Shown here in pieces: positions 51,482 through 61,490 of a DNA stretch of 64,000 nucleotides. The notes below the pieces were generated by a model. The model saw only the letters and a program-made list of their open reading frames with translations, ran no database searches and had not been told where the DNA came from. Positions within the stretch are counted from its first letter, which is position 1; each line of letters starts with the position of its first letter. Source of the DNA: Robertmurraya sp047302285 (GTDB taxonomy: Bacteria; Bacillota; Bacilli; Bacillales; Cytobacillaceae); NCBI RefSeq assembly GCF_047302285.1, contig NZ_CP154845.1, forward strand, positions 3,968,001 through 4,032,000. Reading direction: 5' to 3'. The position numbers and the translations under genes were made by a program.

Positions 51482-51585
51482 TCAGATTAAAACATTATAA
51501 TTCACTAAATATTCATAAAATTACTATTGACTTCATTCTCGTAATAGATGATTCTTAAAAAAATGGAAAACTTTGAGGTGATTTT

Positions 51586-52905
51586 TTGAGAGAAGCGCTC
51601 CACGTAATCGATAATGATTTATACAGGCTCCCAGATTCTGCATCCAGAGAAGAAGTGAATAATTTAAAGAAATTAGCAGAGAAGAACCTTTTCCAATGTC
51701 CCTACTGTAAGGCAAAATTAATAGTCAAATACGGTGATACAAAGGGAATGTATTTTTCACATCAGCATTCAGAAGCTTGTGAAGAATCAAGGAAAGTCGA
51801 TCAGGCTGAGAAAAAGTACAGGAGACAAATTGAAAGGGAAACTAAGCTTCATCATACAATTCAAGCAATTCTATATGATGAAATCACCATGCAGGCAAAA
51901 AGAAATCCAACGATTAAAGTTGACTATGGCTACAGAGCTAAACATTGGCTGAAAGAATATCCAGATATTTGGGTAAAAATTGCTGATCAAGAATATGCAC
52001 TTTCAGTTATTACCAATGTAAATTCATTAGTGGATTATAAACTTTCAAGTTCCATCCAAAAACGGCAACAATACTTTATAGAACAAGGCCTGGAACCTAT
52101 TTGGTTTATTGAAAATAAGGAGCAAGCAATCGAAATAGAGAAAAATTCACTCATATTATGGGATGCAGAATTAACAATTGCTTCAAAAACAAAGCAAGAT
52201 AGAGAATGGGATTCTTTACTTACTCCTTTAATAGCGGACGAAATGTTTTTCGAATATTTTAATTATCCTGTATCAACGAAGAATATATCTGTTGATGTTA
52301 AAAGTTTATATTATATCTATTCTACCAATGACAGAATTGTCGTTAACGTTCAGCGTTTTTTAAAAGACCGCCTTGTAAAACCATATCGTTCCTTCCTTCT
52401 AGGTCAAGGTTATGAAATTCCATTTTCTGAGGCTGTTCAAATTAAAAATGAATTTATTTTAAGCAACAAAGAATTAGAAATTCAATACCAAGAAAAATTC
52501 ACGCAAAAATATGAACAGTTACGATTTGCGTTCCATGAGCATCAAAGAAGAGAAAAAGAATTGGAGCAACAAGAGGAAGATAAACGCCAAAAATTAATAC
52601 AAGAAAAATTTCAGAAGGACCAGGAACGAAGAAAAAGAATTCTAGAAGAAGCCTCTAAACAACAGAAATTAAGAGAAAAAGAGGGCATAACTACTGTATC
52701 ATCTTACAATGACCTTAAATTACTACTAAAAGAACGAATCGGTCTTACCCAACCTCAACAAATGGAATTATGGACCATTTACATGCCAAAGATTGGATTA
52801 AAAAATTCAAGAATAGTGTGGGACATTTTTATTAGTAATGAATGTAATACGTTTAATGAATTACGCACGGCTCTTCAAAATTTCATTTCCCGCCAAAATA
52901 AATAA
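51586..52905 (+). CDS. CoiA-like competence/nuclease-family protein
   Basis: A protein of 439 residues. The N-terminal zinc-ribbon-like segment FQCPYCKAKLIVKYGDTKGM, then YFSHQHSEACEESRK, matches CoiA-family proteins. A nuclease-like core follows (YPDIWVKIADQEYALSVITN, then QQYFIEQGLEPIWFIE). From about 300 to 375 there is a long charged coiled coil (HQRREKELEQQEEDKRQKL). The start is TTG with GAGGTGA 4 bp upstream. CoiA helps handle incoming DNA during transformation; this long version may have another DNA-related role. Confidence 0.72.
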   Translation: MREALHVIDNDLYRLPDSASREEVNNLKKLAEKNLFQCPYCKAKLIVKYGDTKGMYFSHQHSEACEESRKVDQAEKKYRRQIERETKLHHTIQAILYDEITMQAKRNPTIKVDYGYRAKHWLKEYPDIWVKIADQEYALSVITNVNSLVDYKLSSSIQKRQQYFIEQGLEPIWFIENKEQAIEIEKNSLILWDAELTIASKTKQDREWDSLLTPLIADEMFFEYFNYPVSTKNISVDVKSLYYIYSTNDRIVVNVQRFLKDRLVKPYRSFLLGQGYEIPFSEAVQIKNEFILSNKELEIQYQEKFTQKYEQLRFAFHEHQRREKELEQQEEDKRQKLIQEKFQKDQERRKRILEEASKQQKLREKEGITTVSSYNDLKLLLKERIGLTQPQQMELWTIYMPKIGLKNSRIVWDIFISNECNTFNELRTALQNFISRQNK

Positions 52906-52979
52906 TGTTCTACAAACTTATGCAGTTACGAAATTGAAACTTTCCTCAACTTAGCACCTTAACTTGATCATTCATAATG

Positions 52980-53020
52980 CTGGTAAGTGTGAGAATGGGC
53001 ACATTCAGTTCACTTACCAG
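52980..53020. terminator. Terminator between CoiA-like and convergent lyase genes
   Basis: CTGGTAAGTG pairs with CACTTACCAG, with further pairing inside (GAATG/CATTC), followed by TTTTATTTT on the plus strand. Confidence 0.75.
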
Positions 53021-53100
53021 TTTTATTTTAGACAGAAGAAGTCATCTAAAAACTTAGATGCATTAGTTTCTACGAATCTAAATAGCCACCTCTATTTAAT

Positions 53101-54477
53101 TCAAACCATCCCATTCGGATCAATGGCGTTCAAAACATCTTCTGTAAGCAACTCTTTTTCTTCGAGAATTTCCTTTAACTTTTTATTTTGTTCATCTGCT
53201 TGCATGCCAATTTCTGAAGCCATGTCATAGCCAACTTTTGAACTTAATCCCGTCACTAGAGCCAGGCTCTCTTCCATCCATTTTTTACATTGTTCTTCAT
53301 TTGCTTGTATGCCATTAATACACTTTGTTTCAAGGATTTGGATCGCATTTGTCATTAATTCAATTGAGTGTAAAAAAGTATGGGCAATCATCGGCATCAT
53401 TACATTTATTTCTAACTGACTCGCTGTTCCAGCCGTTGATACTGCTGTTTCATTGCCAATCACTTGGCAACAGACCATATGGGTCATTTCTAAAATAGCA
53501 GGATTTACTTTCCCAGGCATAATCGTCGAGCCTGGTTGAACAGATGGGAGCGTAATTTCTGCTAATCCTGTTCTTGGCCCAGAGCTCAGTAATCGCAGAT
53601 CACTCGTTATTTTAATGAGATGAACCGCTAATTCCTTTAGCGTCATCATACAGCGAATGGCTTCGCTCATATTTTGCATAAATGCAAAGATATTCACAGG
53701 TTCACGGAAAGGTAAGTTTGTCCGTTTACATACTTCTTTCATTATTTTCGGGGTAAATTCCACTTCTAGATTAATCGATGTTCCAATGGCATTTCCCCCT
53801 AAACCAAGCTGATACAATGAATCGAGATTTTCTTGTAAATGCCTTCTTACAGCAGTCATTGTTTCAGCATAGCCAGAGAATTCTTGCCCCAATCGCATTG
53901 GGACAGCATCATGCAAATGAGTACGGCCTGATTTCAAGATGGGCATAAACTGTTGTGCCTTCTTTTGGAATGTCTGTTCCAATTTTTCAAGTGCTGGTAG
54001 CAGTCCATGAATCATCATTTCTGCTGCAGCCATATTCAAAGCGGATGGGAATGTATCGTTCGTAGATTGTGACATATTAACGTGGTCATTAGGATGAACA
54101 TTCTGTTTGCCTCCAATTATTTCAGTAGCACGCTTGGCAATAACCTCATTGGCATTCATATTCTGCGAAGTTCCCGCACCAGCCTGATAAATATCCACCA
54201 CAAAATGACGATCCCAACGGCCTTCCATTACTTCTTCAGATGCTTGAATAATCGCATTCCCCATTTCAGGAGAAAGCTTCCCTAACTCCATATTAACAGC
54301 AGCTGATGAAGCTTTAATAATTCCTTGTGCTTTTATAAACGCCCTTGGCAATCGCAGTCCACTAATTTGAAAATTCTCCACCGCCCGTTGCGTTTGAGAA
54401 CCATAATAAGCAGAGGAAGGAACCATGATGTTCCCTAACGGATCATTTTCCATTCGATATTGATTTGATGCATCCAT
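53101..54477 (-). CDS. Fumarase/aspartase superfamily lyase (class II fumarase or aspartate ammonia-lyase)
   Basis: A protein of 458 residues with the superfamily signature GSTIMPGKVNP and the substrate-site regions SGRTHLHDAVP and HPNDHVNMSQSTNDTFPS. It interconverts fumarate with malate or with aspartate. The N-terminal YYGSQTQRAVENFQISG is intermediate between fumarase and aspartase, so the choice is left open. The ATG at 54477 follows GGAGAG by 6-8 bp; the longer frame starts without a ribosome site. It is a single gene. Confidence 0.85.
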   Translation of the reverse strand: MDASNQYRMENDPLGNIMVPSSAYYGSQTQRAVENFQISGLRLPRAFIKAQGIIKASSAAVNMELGKLSPEMGNAIIQASEEVMEGRWDRHFVVDIYQAGAGTSQNMNANEVIAKRATEIIGGKQNVHPNDHVNMSQSTNDTFPSALNMAAAEMMIHGLLPALEKLEQTFQKKAQQFMPILKSGRTHLHDAVPMRLGQEFSGYAETMTAVRRHLQENLDSLYQLGLGGNAIGTSINLEVEFTPKIMKEVCKRTNLPFREPVNIFAFMQNMSEAIRCMMTLKELAVHLIKITSDLRLLSSGPRTGLAEITLPSVQPGSTIMPGKVNPAILEMTHMVCCQVIGNETAVSTAGTASQLEINVMMPMIAHTFLHSIELMTNAIQILETKCINGIQANEEQCKKWMEESLALVTGLSSKVGYDMASEIGMQADEQNKKLKEILEEKELLTEDVLNAIDPNGMV

Positions 54478-54528
54478 GCTCTTCTCTCCTTCATAGGTGT
54501 CTATTCTAATTAATGGTATTGTTTCCAT

Positions 54529-54905
54529 TGTGGGTGGTAATAAACAACAAATGCCGATTTAGAGTGACAAGTCATTTAACCCTAACCGAATATTTTGTTA
54601 GGAATTATCTATCGGTTCCCGCTACTTCCTCATCGATTTTCCAAATAAAAAAACCGAACATCTTCTGGAGAAATACCAGATGACCTTCGGAGCAGGAGCA
54701 TTATGCGGATTATTGAAAGAGAACTACAAATTATCACAATTGAGTCGCTACAGACCATATATTTCCTGAAATATCTTTAAAGGTTTGAAATTATGCTATT
54801 CATCCGTCTCCCTACTATCTGTTTGTAATATTTTCAAATCGATTAAACAAAAAACTGGAATGATTCCGGTTCAAAACCGTCTCCATCCCAGCCAATTCAA
54901 CAATT
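54529..54905. other. Intergenic region with no supportable gene
   Basis: Short fragments in two frames (for example SGEIPDDLRSRSIMRIIERE around 54667) look protein-like and may be debris of a lost gene, but no start or full domain is present. The rest is AT-rich. Confidence 0.35.
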
Positions 54906-55883
54906 TTATTTTTCTGAGTCTGTTCTAACTCCAGCATTATCAAGCATTTGACGCACTTCATCTGTTGACTTTGTGCTCATCAATTTATTTCTTAATTCAC
55001 CAGCACCACGAAAACCTTTGACATAAATCTTAAAAAAGCGATGTAGAGCTGTAAATGGGCGCGGCTCTAATTCTTTAGAGTATTTGTCATGAAGGTCCAG
55101 ATGAAGTCTTAAAAGATCAAGGTATTCCTCACTTGTATGCTCTTTCGGCTCTGCTTCAAAGGCAAATGGATTTTTAAAAATACCTCGTCCAATCATAATG
55201 CCATCAACCCCATATTGTTCAGCGAGCTTCAATCCAACTTGACGGTCAGCAATATCCCCATTAATTGTCAAAAGTGTGTCGGGAGCGATCTCGTCGCGAA
55301 GTTTCTTGATCTCAGGAATCAGTTCCCAATGAGCATCGACTTGGCTCATTTCCTTCCTTGTACGCAAGTGAATGGAAAGATTGGCAATGTTTTGTTTCAG
55401 TATATGGGTGAGCCAGTCCCGCCACTCATCTATCTCTGTGTAACCAAGTCTTGTTTTCACACTGACAGGCAATCCACCTGCCTTTGCTGCCTGTACGATA
55501 TCAGCAGCAACTTCCGGGCGAAGGATAAGACCGCTTCCCTTCCCCTTCGATGCTACGTTTGGTACTGGGCAGCCCATATTAATATCAATTCCTTTGTACC
55601 CAAGTTCAGCCATACCCATGCTCATTTGTCGAAAATATTCAGGCTTATCCCCCCAAATATGAGCAACAATTGGTTGTTCATCTTCTGTAAAAAGCAATCG
55701 TCCACGCACGCTTTTATTGCCTTCAGGATGACAATAACTCTCCGTGTTTGCAAACTCGGTAAAAAACACATCAGGTCTACCCGCTTTACTTACTACGTGG
55801 CGAAACACTACATCCGTTACATCCTCCATTGGTGCCAGTATAAAAAACGGTCGTGGTAAGTCACGCCAGAAATTATCGTTCAT
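54906..55883 (-). CDS. dus: tRNA-dihydrouridine synthase
   Basis: An FMN enzyme of 325 residues that reduces uridines in tRNA. Landmarks are FILAPMEDVTDVVFR at the N-terminus, the active-site cysteine in GIDINMGCPVPNVASKGKGS, VSVKTRLGYTE, HLRTR, INGDI and GVDGIMIGRGIFKNP. The chosen ATG gives the normal family N-terminus; GAGGGGA lies rather far (about 14 bp) upstream. It resembles the DusC/Fn-type group more than DusB. Confidence 0.92.
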   Translation of the reverse strand: MNDNFWRDLPRPFFILAPMEDVTDVVFRHVVSKAGRPDVFFTEFANTESYCHPEGNKSVRGRLLFTEDEQPIVAHIWGDKPEYFRQMSMGMAELGYKGIDINMGCPVPNVASKGKGSGLILRPEVAADIVQAAKAGGLPVSVKTRLGYTEIDEWRDWLTHILKQNIANLSIHLRTRKEMSQVDAHWELIPEIKKLRDEIAPDTLLTINGDIADRQVGLKLAEQYGVDGIMIGRGIFKNPFAFEAEPKEHTSEEYLDLLRLHLDLHDKYSKELEPRPFTALHRFFKIYVKGFRGAGELRNKLMSTKSTDEVRQMLDNAGVRTDSEK

Positions 55884-56080
55884 AACCAAACACAAATCCC
55901 CTCTATAAAAATAAAACATCATGATTAGCAAAAAACTCTTACTTCTTATACACTTATACCATGCTTAATCATGTATGAGCAAACACTTAAACGTTCCTGC
56001 CATGTCTAAATCTTGGAAATCCAAAAAGAATTTGTCGTTATAGATGAGTTCCTTACGCCTATTCATTATATTTCTCACAA

Positions 56081-56106
56081 AAAAAGCCAACATCTGTTGG
56101 CTTTTT
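56081..56106 (-). terminator. Intrinsic terminator of azoR
   Basis: AAAAAGCCAAC pairs perfectly with GTTGGCTTTTT around ATCT, 8 bp after the azoR stop. The A/T arms make it work in both directions. Confidence 0.8.
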
Positions 56107-56113
56107 CGTCACT

Positions 56114-56749
56114 CTAAAATGTTTGAGCTAGATCCTTAGCACGGGCAATGGCATTTTCTTTAATTTCTTCTGCTTTATCAGGCATTGCCGCATGACCTTC
56201 TACAAATAATCCTTCAAACGAAGGTACTCCATAGAACTGCATCGCAATATTTAAGTAACGATGCCCCATTTCTATAGCAGCTGCTGGTCCTTCGGAATAA
56301 ATTCCTCCTCTAGCCTGTATATGCAAAGCTTTTTTATCAGTTAACAGACCTACTGGACCTTTTTCAGTGTATTTGAATGTTTTACCAGCAACAGAAACAG
56401 CATCAAGATACGCTTTCATCACTGGCGGGAAAGAAAAATTCCATAATGGTGTGACGAATACATACTTATCAGCCGCAATAAATTGTTCACATAGCTCTGA
56501 TAAACGACCCACTTTAGCCTGTTCAACAGTAGTTAGTTCTTCAAATTCTTTTCCAGCTCTAAGTTTTCCCCAACCACTAAAAACATCAGCATCTATATGT
56601 GGAATATTCTCCTTATAGAGATTAACATCGATAACCTCGTCATTAGGATTTGTTTCTTTGTAGGTATCAATAAAAGCCTTCCCTGCTGCCATACTATATG
56701 ACTGATTTTCATCAAGTGGATGTGCAGTAATATACAAAACTTTTGCCAT
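56114..56749 (-). CDS. azoR: FMN-dependent NADH:quinone/azo reductase
   Basis: A flavodoxin-fold reductase of 211 residues. Landmarks are VLYITAHPLDENQSYS (FMN phosphate site), FVTPLWNFSFPPVMKAYLD and ARGGIYSEGPA, typical of AzoR. It reduces quinones and azo compounds with NADH and protects against electrophile stress. A palindrome like the MhqR operator lies about 75 bp upstream. Confidence 0.93.
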   Translation of the reverse strand: MAKVLYITAHPLDENQSYSMAAGKAFIDTYKETNPNDEVIDVNLYKENIPHIDADVFSGWGKLRAGKEFEELTTVEQAKVGRLSELCEQFIAADKYVFVTPLWNFSFPPVMKAYLDAVSVAGKTFKYTEKGPVGLLTDKKALHIQARGGIYSEGPAAAIEMGHRYLNIAMQFYGVPSFEGLFVEGHAAMPDKAEEIKENAIARAKDLAQTF

Positions 56750-56818
56750 GATTTTAGTTCCTTTCTTTCTCTTAGGTTTGTGATTCTAGATTGTAAATGA
56801 ACTAAAAATACACTTCAA

Positions 56819-56837
56819 ATATCTCAAATTGAAATAT
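56819..56837. promoter_or_regulatory. Likely MhqR/MarR-type operator of azoR
   Basis: ATATCTCAAATTGAAATAT is a 9-1-9 palindrome with one mismatched pair. It resembles the MhqR box (TATCTCGAATTCGAGATA) that controls azoR2 in Bacillus. A second half-like ATATCTTTAATTC follows 3 bp later. Confidence 0.5.
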
Positions 56838-56916
56838 CTTTAATTCAAGGTTACAGTGTACAAAAATTTGTTTAGTTAATGCAAATGATCTGCCTAAGAA
56901 AATGATGTTTTATATA

Positions 56917-59256
56917 CTATTCTGTAATCAACCCATAAGCGGAAATATTCTTAATTCTTCGCGAGACAAGCATTGAAACAACATAGGCTAAAACCAGAAT
57001 ACCAACACATGGCATGAGAACTACCGGGAACGGAATCATAAAATCCAAACGTTTTACCCCTGCACTTGATAATAATACGGATAACATCGGATTCGTGAAA
57101 AAATAACCGAGTACACCGCCAATTGTAACTGCGGTAATAATCACAGGAAGAAAACTGATCGAAATTTGATTCATCAATTGAATCGTTGAATAGCCTATTG
57201 CTTTCATTACACCAAACTCTTTTTTTCGCTTGATCATCATCGTTTTGATCACTAAATACAAAATCATCACAACCACTAAAACCGTAATCGCCAAAACTAG
57301 CAACATTACCGCAAACACTGCTGCTGTATACACACCGGTTTGGCTCTCTATATTTTCATCGAGATCTAACGTTTCAACTATATGATCCCCATACTGCTCC
57401 TGGATCATTTTGATAAAGTCTTTGTTCGATATACCCTCGAGATATACATAAAGTGATGTTCCCTTATAATCTGATTGCAATTGCTGCATTCCTTTCATCG
57501 TTACTGCAGCTACCTGTCCTAAATTACCAATTGATTGACTAAGGCCTGTTACCAAATAACTTTTTGCTTCAGCCCCATATTCAACTTCAACGAAATCTCC
57601 AATTCCTTTATTTATTTGGTCTGACACCACCCATGAAATGGATATTTCATTTTCATGCACCGGTTGTCGTCCTTCATAAACAATATTATTTTCTAATTGG
57701 TTATACTGCTCTGTAACATTTGTATATACAGTCTGGTCATCAATCGTTGTAGTAATTAAGTCGAATATCGTTACTTTCCTCACATGCTCCATTTGTTCAA
57801 TATTATCCATGAGTTCTTTTGTATCAACATCTGATTTAACAATAAGCATTACATTTCCTGGTTCTGCTCCGAATAAGTTAACAAAAGCGGTTTTGTCTGA
57901 AGCAACGTTGTAATACAATACGGTTGAAAAGATTGCCGCAAACGTTAATGCACTAACAATTATAAGAATCATCATATTTTGTTTTGCATGTACCACCGTT
58001 GCTTTCATAGCAAGTAAGGAATGTAAACCTCCTTTGCCTCTATCCAATGGAAAAAAATTTTTTCGAAAACTATGCGTTTGAATCCCTCCACGAAGTGCTG
58101 CGACAGGTAGAATCTTGCGAATTCGAAAAGCTGATAATAATGTAACAATCACTACGCAGAAAATTACAAAGGAAGTGCTTACGACATTGATGAAAATGTC
58201 AAATTTTTGATTCCATACTAAGCCAGATAAGGAAGAAATAACACCTCCAATGTAAGGCATGAACACATAAGATAAGATAATCCCTACTGTACTTGCACAA
58301 AGAACAATGACGATAAACTGCAAAATAATCGACGAGAGAATTTGCCAACTTGTATAACCAATTGCCTTTAGTACTCCTATATTTTCCATCCCATCTTCTA
58401 TGCTATTTGAAACACGGAATCTAATCACAATTAGAGATATAAGTACAATAATAGCTGCAAATGCTACGAGAATAGTAGCGATGATGTTAATCGTTAAGGT
58501 GTTCACATTTTTCACTAATTCAATATCTAATCCCATTATATAAGAAGTCGTTTTCCCTATAACTGATTGTGGAAATTTCTTAGTGAAATCATTCAATAGC
58601 TGCGAGGATTGAGTTTTATCTTCCATCAAAACAGATATAGCCATTCCATTTGCCTGTTTACTGATTTTTTCTGTTGATGTTTGAAAGGAAGACTCTGGTA
58701 GCATAAATTTCATAACTCCGATACTAGTTGTCCCCATAACCGTTGTTTCTAAAAATCCAGCAATCCGATATTGAAAGTCCGTATCATTATAGGTAATAGT
58801 GAAGTTATCACCTAATGCATATCCCCCATTTGTTTTAAAACTATAAGGTACATAAATATCATGGTCGCTTGGTTGATTTAGCTTTTCAATCAATTTTAAT
58901 GGTCCAATCATACGCTCACTGTCTGCATTAAAGAGAGCAAGACTGCTAGATAAATCACTATGATTAAACGTAAATTTGGCAAGGTCCATGATGACAATCT
59001 CTTCTGCTTCTGTCTCGGTTACCCCTGAGTAGTTCATAAAAAATTGTTCATAAGAAGAATTATAGCTAGCTTGATCCATCATTATTGTTACATGGGGATC
59101 TTTTAATTGTTCCACTTTATTATCAAAAAATGGACTTATTTGAGTAATGACCATCAGGCCAATATTAAGAAGTAAGGAAGCAACGACAATAAAAATCAAT
59201 AAAGAGGCCGTAGCAGATTTACTTTTTCTAATATTTGCCATAGCTAGATTAATCAT
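56917..59256 (-). CDS. FtsX/MacB-type ABC transporter permease
   Basis: A protein of 779 residues. It has an N-terminal helix (SATASLLIFIVVASLLLNIG), a large outside domain, three helices with an FtsX core (about 250-390), a second outside domain and a final FtsX triplet (about 655-770). EDGMENIGVLKAIGYTSWQI and KKEFGVMKAIGYSTIQLMNQ are the two FtsX coupling motifs. It is too long for a BceB-type permease. The start at MINLAMANI follows GGGGTGGTGAAG. It forms an operon with the ATPase 7 bp upstream. Confidence 0.85.
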   Translation of the reverse strand: MINLAMANIRKSKSATASLLIFIVVASLLLNIGLMVITQISPFFDNKVEQLKDPHVTIMMDQASYNSSYEQFFMNYSGVTETEAEEIVIMDLAKFTFNHSDLSSSLALFNADSERMIGPLKLIEKLNQPSDHDIYVPYSFKTNGGYALGDNFTITYNDTDFQYRIAGFLETTVMGTTSIGVMKFMLPESSFQTSTEKISKQANGMAISVLMEDKTQSSQLLNDFTKKFPQSVIGKTTSYIMGLDIELVKNVNTLTINIIATILVAFAAIIVLISLIVIRFRVSNSIEDGMENIGVLKAIGYTSWQILSSIILQFIVIVLCASTVGIILSYVFMPYIGGVISSLSGLVWNQKFDIFINVVSTSFVIFCVVIVTLLSAFRIRKILPVAALRGGIQTHSFRKNFFPLDRGKGGLHSLLAMKATVVHAKQNMMILIIVSALTFAAIFSTVLYYNVASDKTAFVNLFGAEPGNVMLIVKSDVDTKELMDNIEQMEHVRKVTIFDLITTTIDDQTVYTNVTEQYNQLENNIVYEGRQPVHENEISISWVVSDQINKGIGDFVEVEYGAEAKSYLVTGLSQSIGNLGQVAAVTMKGMQQLQSDYKGTSLYVYLEGISNKDFIKMIQEQYGDHIVETLDLDENIESQTGVYTAAVFAVMLLVLAITVLVVVMILYLVIKTMMIKRKKEFGVMKAIGYSTIQLMNQISISFLPVIITAVTIGGVLGYFFTNPMLSVLLSSAGVKRLDFMIPFPVVLMPCVGILVLAYVVSMLVSRRIKNISAYGLITE

Positions 59257-59263
59257 CTTCACT

Positions 59264-60025
59264 TCACCACCCCATTTCTGCAAGGAAGTGTTTAAGCTTT
59301 TCGTAACGAGTGAAATTCTCTTTCTCACTATATGCGTCTAACTGCAAGTCACCGCAAATAACACCATCTCTCAAGTATAAAATTCGATTTCCCCGCAACG
59401 CAGTTTTCATATCGTGGGTTACTAAGACAACACTTTGTCCATTTTGATTTACATTCGTGAATACATCCAAAACACGATCACTAGATGAAGAGTTTAATGC
59501 ACCAGTTGGTTCGTCAGCGAATAAAACTTTCGGGTTGTTAATGATAGCCCTCACAATCCCAACTCTCTGAGCCTCACCACCAGATAACTGAGTTGGAAAT
59601 TTAGACCACGAGTTTTCATCAATTCCTACTTGTTTTAATCGTTCTTTCGCTGTTTTAACAAGCTCTCGCTTATTTTTATTGACCAACAGCCCACTTGCCA
59701 ATACATTATCAAGTACACTCATATTGTCGAGCAAATAGATTTGTTGAAATACAAACCCACAATGATTTCTTCTAAATTTGGCTAGTTGATCATTATTTAA
59801 TGTAGCCACATTCTTTCCTGCAAAATGGATTTCTCCTAATGTCGGTTTATCCATCCCACTAATAGCGTAAAGCAACGTGGATTTCCCTGATCCGGAACTA
59901 CCCATTATAACGGTAAAATCACCCTCTACTAAACTAAGATCCAGGTTCTTTAAAACATGCTGTTGTATACCACCACTTGAAAAGGTTTTACAAAGCTTCT
60001 CCGTTCTAATAATTGTTCTTGTCAT
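59264..60025 (-). CDS. ABC transporter ATP-binding protein (LolD/MacB/BceA type)
   Basis: An ATPase of 253 residues. Walker A is GSSGSGKST, the signature LSGGEAQRVG, Walker B LFADEPTGALNS and the H-loop VTHDMKTA. The DEPTGALN form is typical of FtsX-linked exporters. It is the first gene of the two-gene operon, which has its own promoter region after the terminator of the two-component system. Confidence 0.9.
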   Translation of the reverse strand: MTRTIIRTEKLCKTFSSGGIQQHVLKNLDLSLVEGDFTVIMGSSGSGKSTLLYAISGMDKPTLGEIHFAGKNVATLNNDQLAKFRRNHCGFVFQQIYLLDNMSVLDNVLASGLLVNKNKRELVKTAKERLKQVGIDENSWSKFPTQLSGGEAQRVGIVRAIINNPKVLFADEPTGALNSSSSDRVLDVFTNVNQNGQSVVLVTHDMKTALRGNRILYLRDGVICGDLQLDAYSEKENFTRYEKLKHFLAEMGW

Positions 60026-60140
60026 GATTTTAGAGCATCTCCCTTTATTTTTATGTTCCTATTTTTAAGCGATAGGAAGTCTTAGTATTTCAATATTAGT
60101 AGCTCATAGGAAAAATCAATTTTACAAATAGCGTAGAAAA

Positions 60141-60167
60141 AAGACTGTAATCTAGGATTACAGTCTT
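60141..60167 (-). terminator. Intrinsic terminator of the two-component operon
   Basis: AAGACTGTAATC pairs perfectly with GATTACAGTCTT, followed on the minus strand by a T6 run. It separates the kinase gene from the ABC operon. Confidence 0.8.
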
Positions 60168-60224
60168 ATCATACAAGATCAGTTCTTATTAAATCTTTGT
60201 GCAATTCTTAACTAATTCTTAAAT

Positions 60225-61490
60225 TTAAGCAAGTTTGATTTTCAATTCTACTGTAAATCCATCCTCTCGGTTGTAACAGCTAATTTGACCATCCATATTT
60301 TCCATAAAGTACTTTGAAATATATAGACCAAGGCCAGAACCATTTTTTCCTTCTACGTTTTGCCCACGATAATATTTATTGAACAATAATGGTAATTCAT
60401 CTTCATTCGTTCCTAATCCGAAGTCTTTAAATTGGAGTACTAGATAACCTTGATTAATTTCTGACGTAATCATGACCTTTGTACCTGCATATTTATATGA
60501 ATTGCTGACAATATTGTCGATTACTTGCTGCATACGTACCTGGTCGATCAAAATAATACATTGCGGAATCGGCTCATAGTCAATTTGATGATCATCATTC
60601 ACATTCTCGATCAGCTCAACTAGGACATCGCTCAACACTTCAGTTACTGTTAATTTTAACTGTTGCAGCTCTTCTAAGGTGGCGTGAAACATATTGGTTA
60701 CAAGAAAGTCAATTTGCTCGGCCTTGGAATAAAGAACATTCACTTGCTTAATTACCTTATCATCTCGTGCTTGCATGAGCATTAACTCACTAACTGCTTT
60801 AATGGAAGCAACAGGTGTCTTAATATCATGACTTAATGTGGCAACAAGTTCTTTTTTACTGCGATTCGATTCATACTCTCTTTGTCGTGCTGCTTCAAGT
60901 TCTACACGCAATAAATCAAAACTTTCCGTGAATGCGCCAAAGTAGTTATTCTTGTCCATATTTAAAGGGATATCTAGATTTCCCCTCGCTACATTCGCTG
61001 CAAAATTTTGCAGTTGTTGAAATGGTTTCAATAACGTTCTATAAATGTAGAGTATATAAAGAAAACTGATGATCATGAATATTCCAAATATCAAACTGAT
61101 AAATATAATCAGTTCATGTTTCATTTCGTGCACAATTTCTTGTTCATTATTAGGAATAATCACTTTTCCTACAATCTCGTTATTTTTTTTCACATCTATA
61201 AATGTATCTCTATTTATTATGGAATCATGAATATTACTATACTCAATCCCCGGTGTTTGGTAAATGATATTTCCTGAGTTATCTACAATGGTAAAAAGGT
61301 ACTTTATGTTGTGATTGTCAAACGTTTCTTCACTCACTCTCCCCCAGTTTTTTTCGACCGTTTTAACGACATCATTAATGGCTACAATGTCCACTTCGGA
61401 CAGATTTTTATCTTTAATAATGATTGCGGATAGTACAATACCAGTACCACATAAGAGGAGAATCGTTGCAATTAATCGTTTTATATTCAT
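60225..61490 (-). CDS. Sensor histidine kinase
   Basis: A protein of 421 residues. TM1 (LIATILLLCGTGIVLSAII), an outside sensor of about 100 residues and TM2 (about 128-155) precede a HAMP region. The HisKA box is ATLSHDIKTPVASIKAVSEL, and the ATPase domain has NIVSNSYKYA (N box), FKDFGLGTNEDEL (G1) and NGSGLGLYIS (G2). Its start overlaps the response-regulator stop by 4 bp. The large outer sensor distinguishes it from intramembrane BceS-type kinases. Confidence 0.9.
   Translation of the reverse strand: MNIKRLIATILLLCGTGIVLSAIIIKDKNLSEVDIVAINDVVKTVEKNWGRVSEETFDNHNIKYLFTIVDNSGNIIYQTPGIEYSNIHDSIINRDTFIDVKKNNEIVGKVIIPNNEQEIVHEMKHELIIFISLIFGIFMIISFLYILYIYRTLLKPFQQLQNFAANVARGNLDIPLNMDKNNYFGAFTESFDLLRVELEAARQREYESNRSKKELVATLSHDIKTPVASIKAVSELMLMQARDDKVIKQVNVLYSKAEQIDFLVTNMFHATLEELQQLKLTVTEVLSDVLVELIENVNDDHQIDYEPIPQCIILIDQVRMQQVIDNIVSNSYKYAGTKVMITSEINQGYLVLQFKDFGLGTNEDELPLLFNKYYRGQNVEGKNGSGLGLYISKYFMENMDGQISCYNREDGFTVELKIKLA

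Noticed and set aside
54667..54780. Possible remnant of a sodium/proton antiporter C-terminus (SGEIPDDLRSRSIM)
   Set aside because: Only a short stretch in one frame, with another frame equally open; too little to support a named pseudogene.
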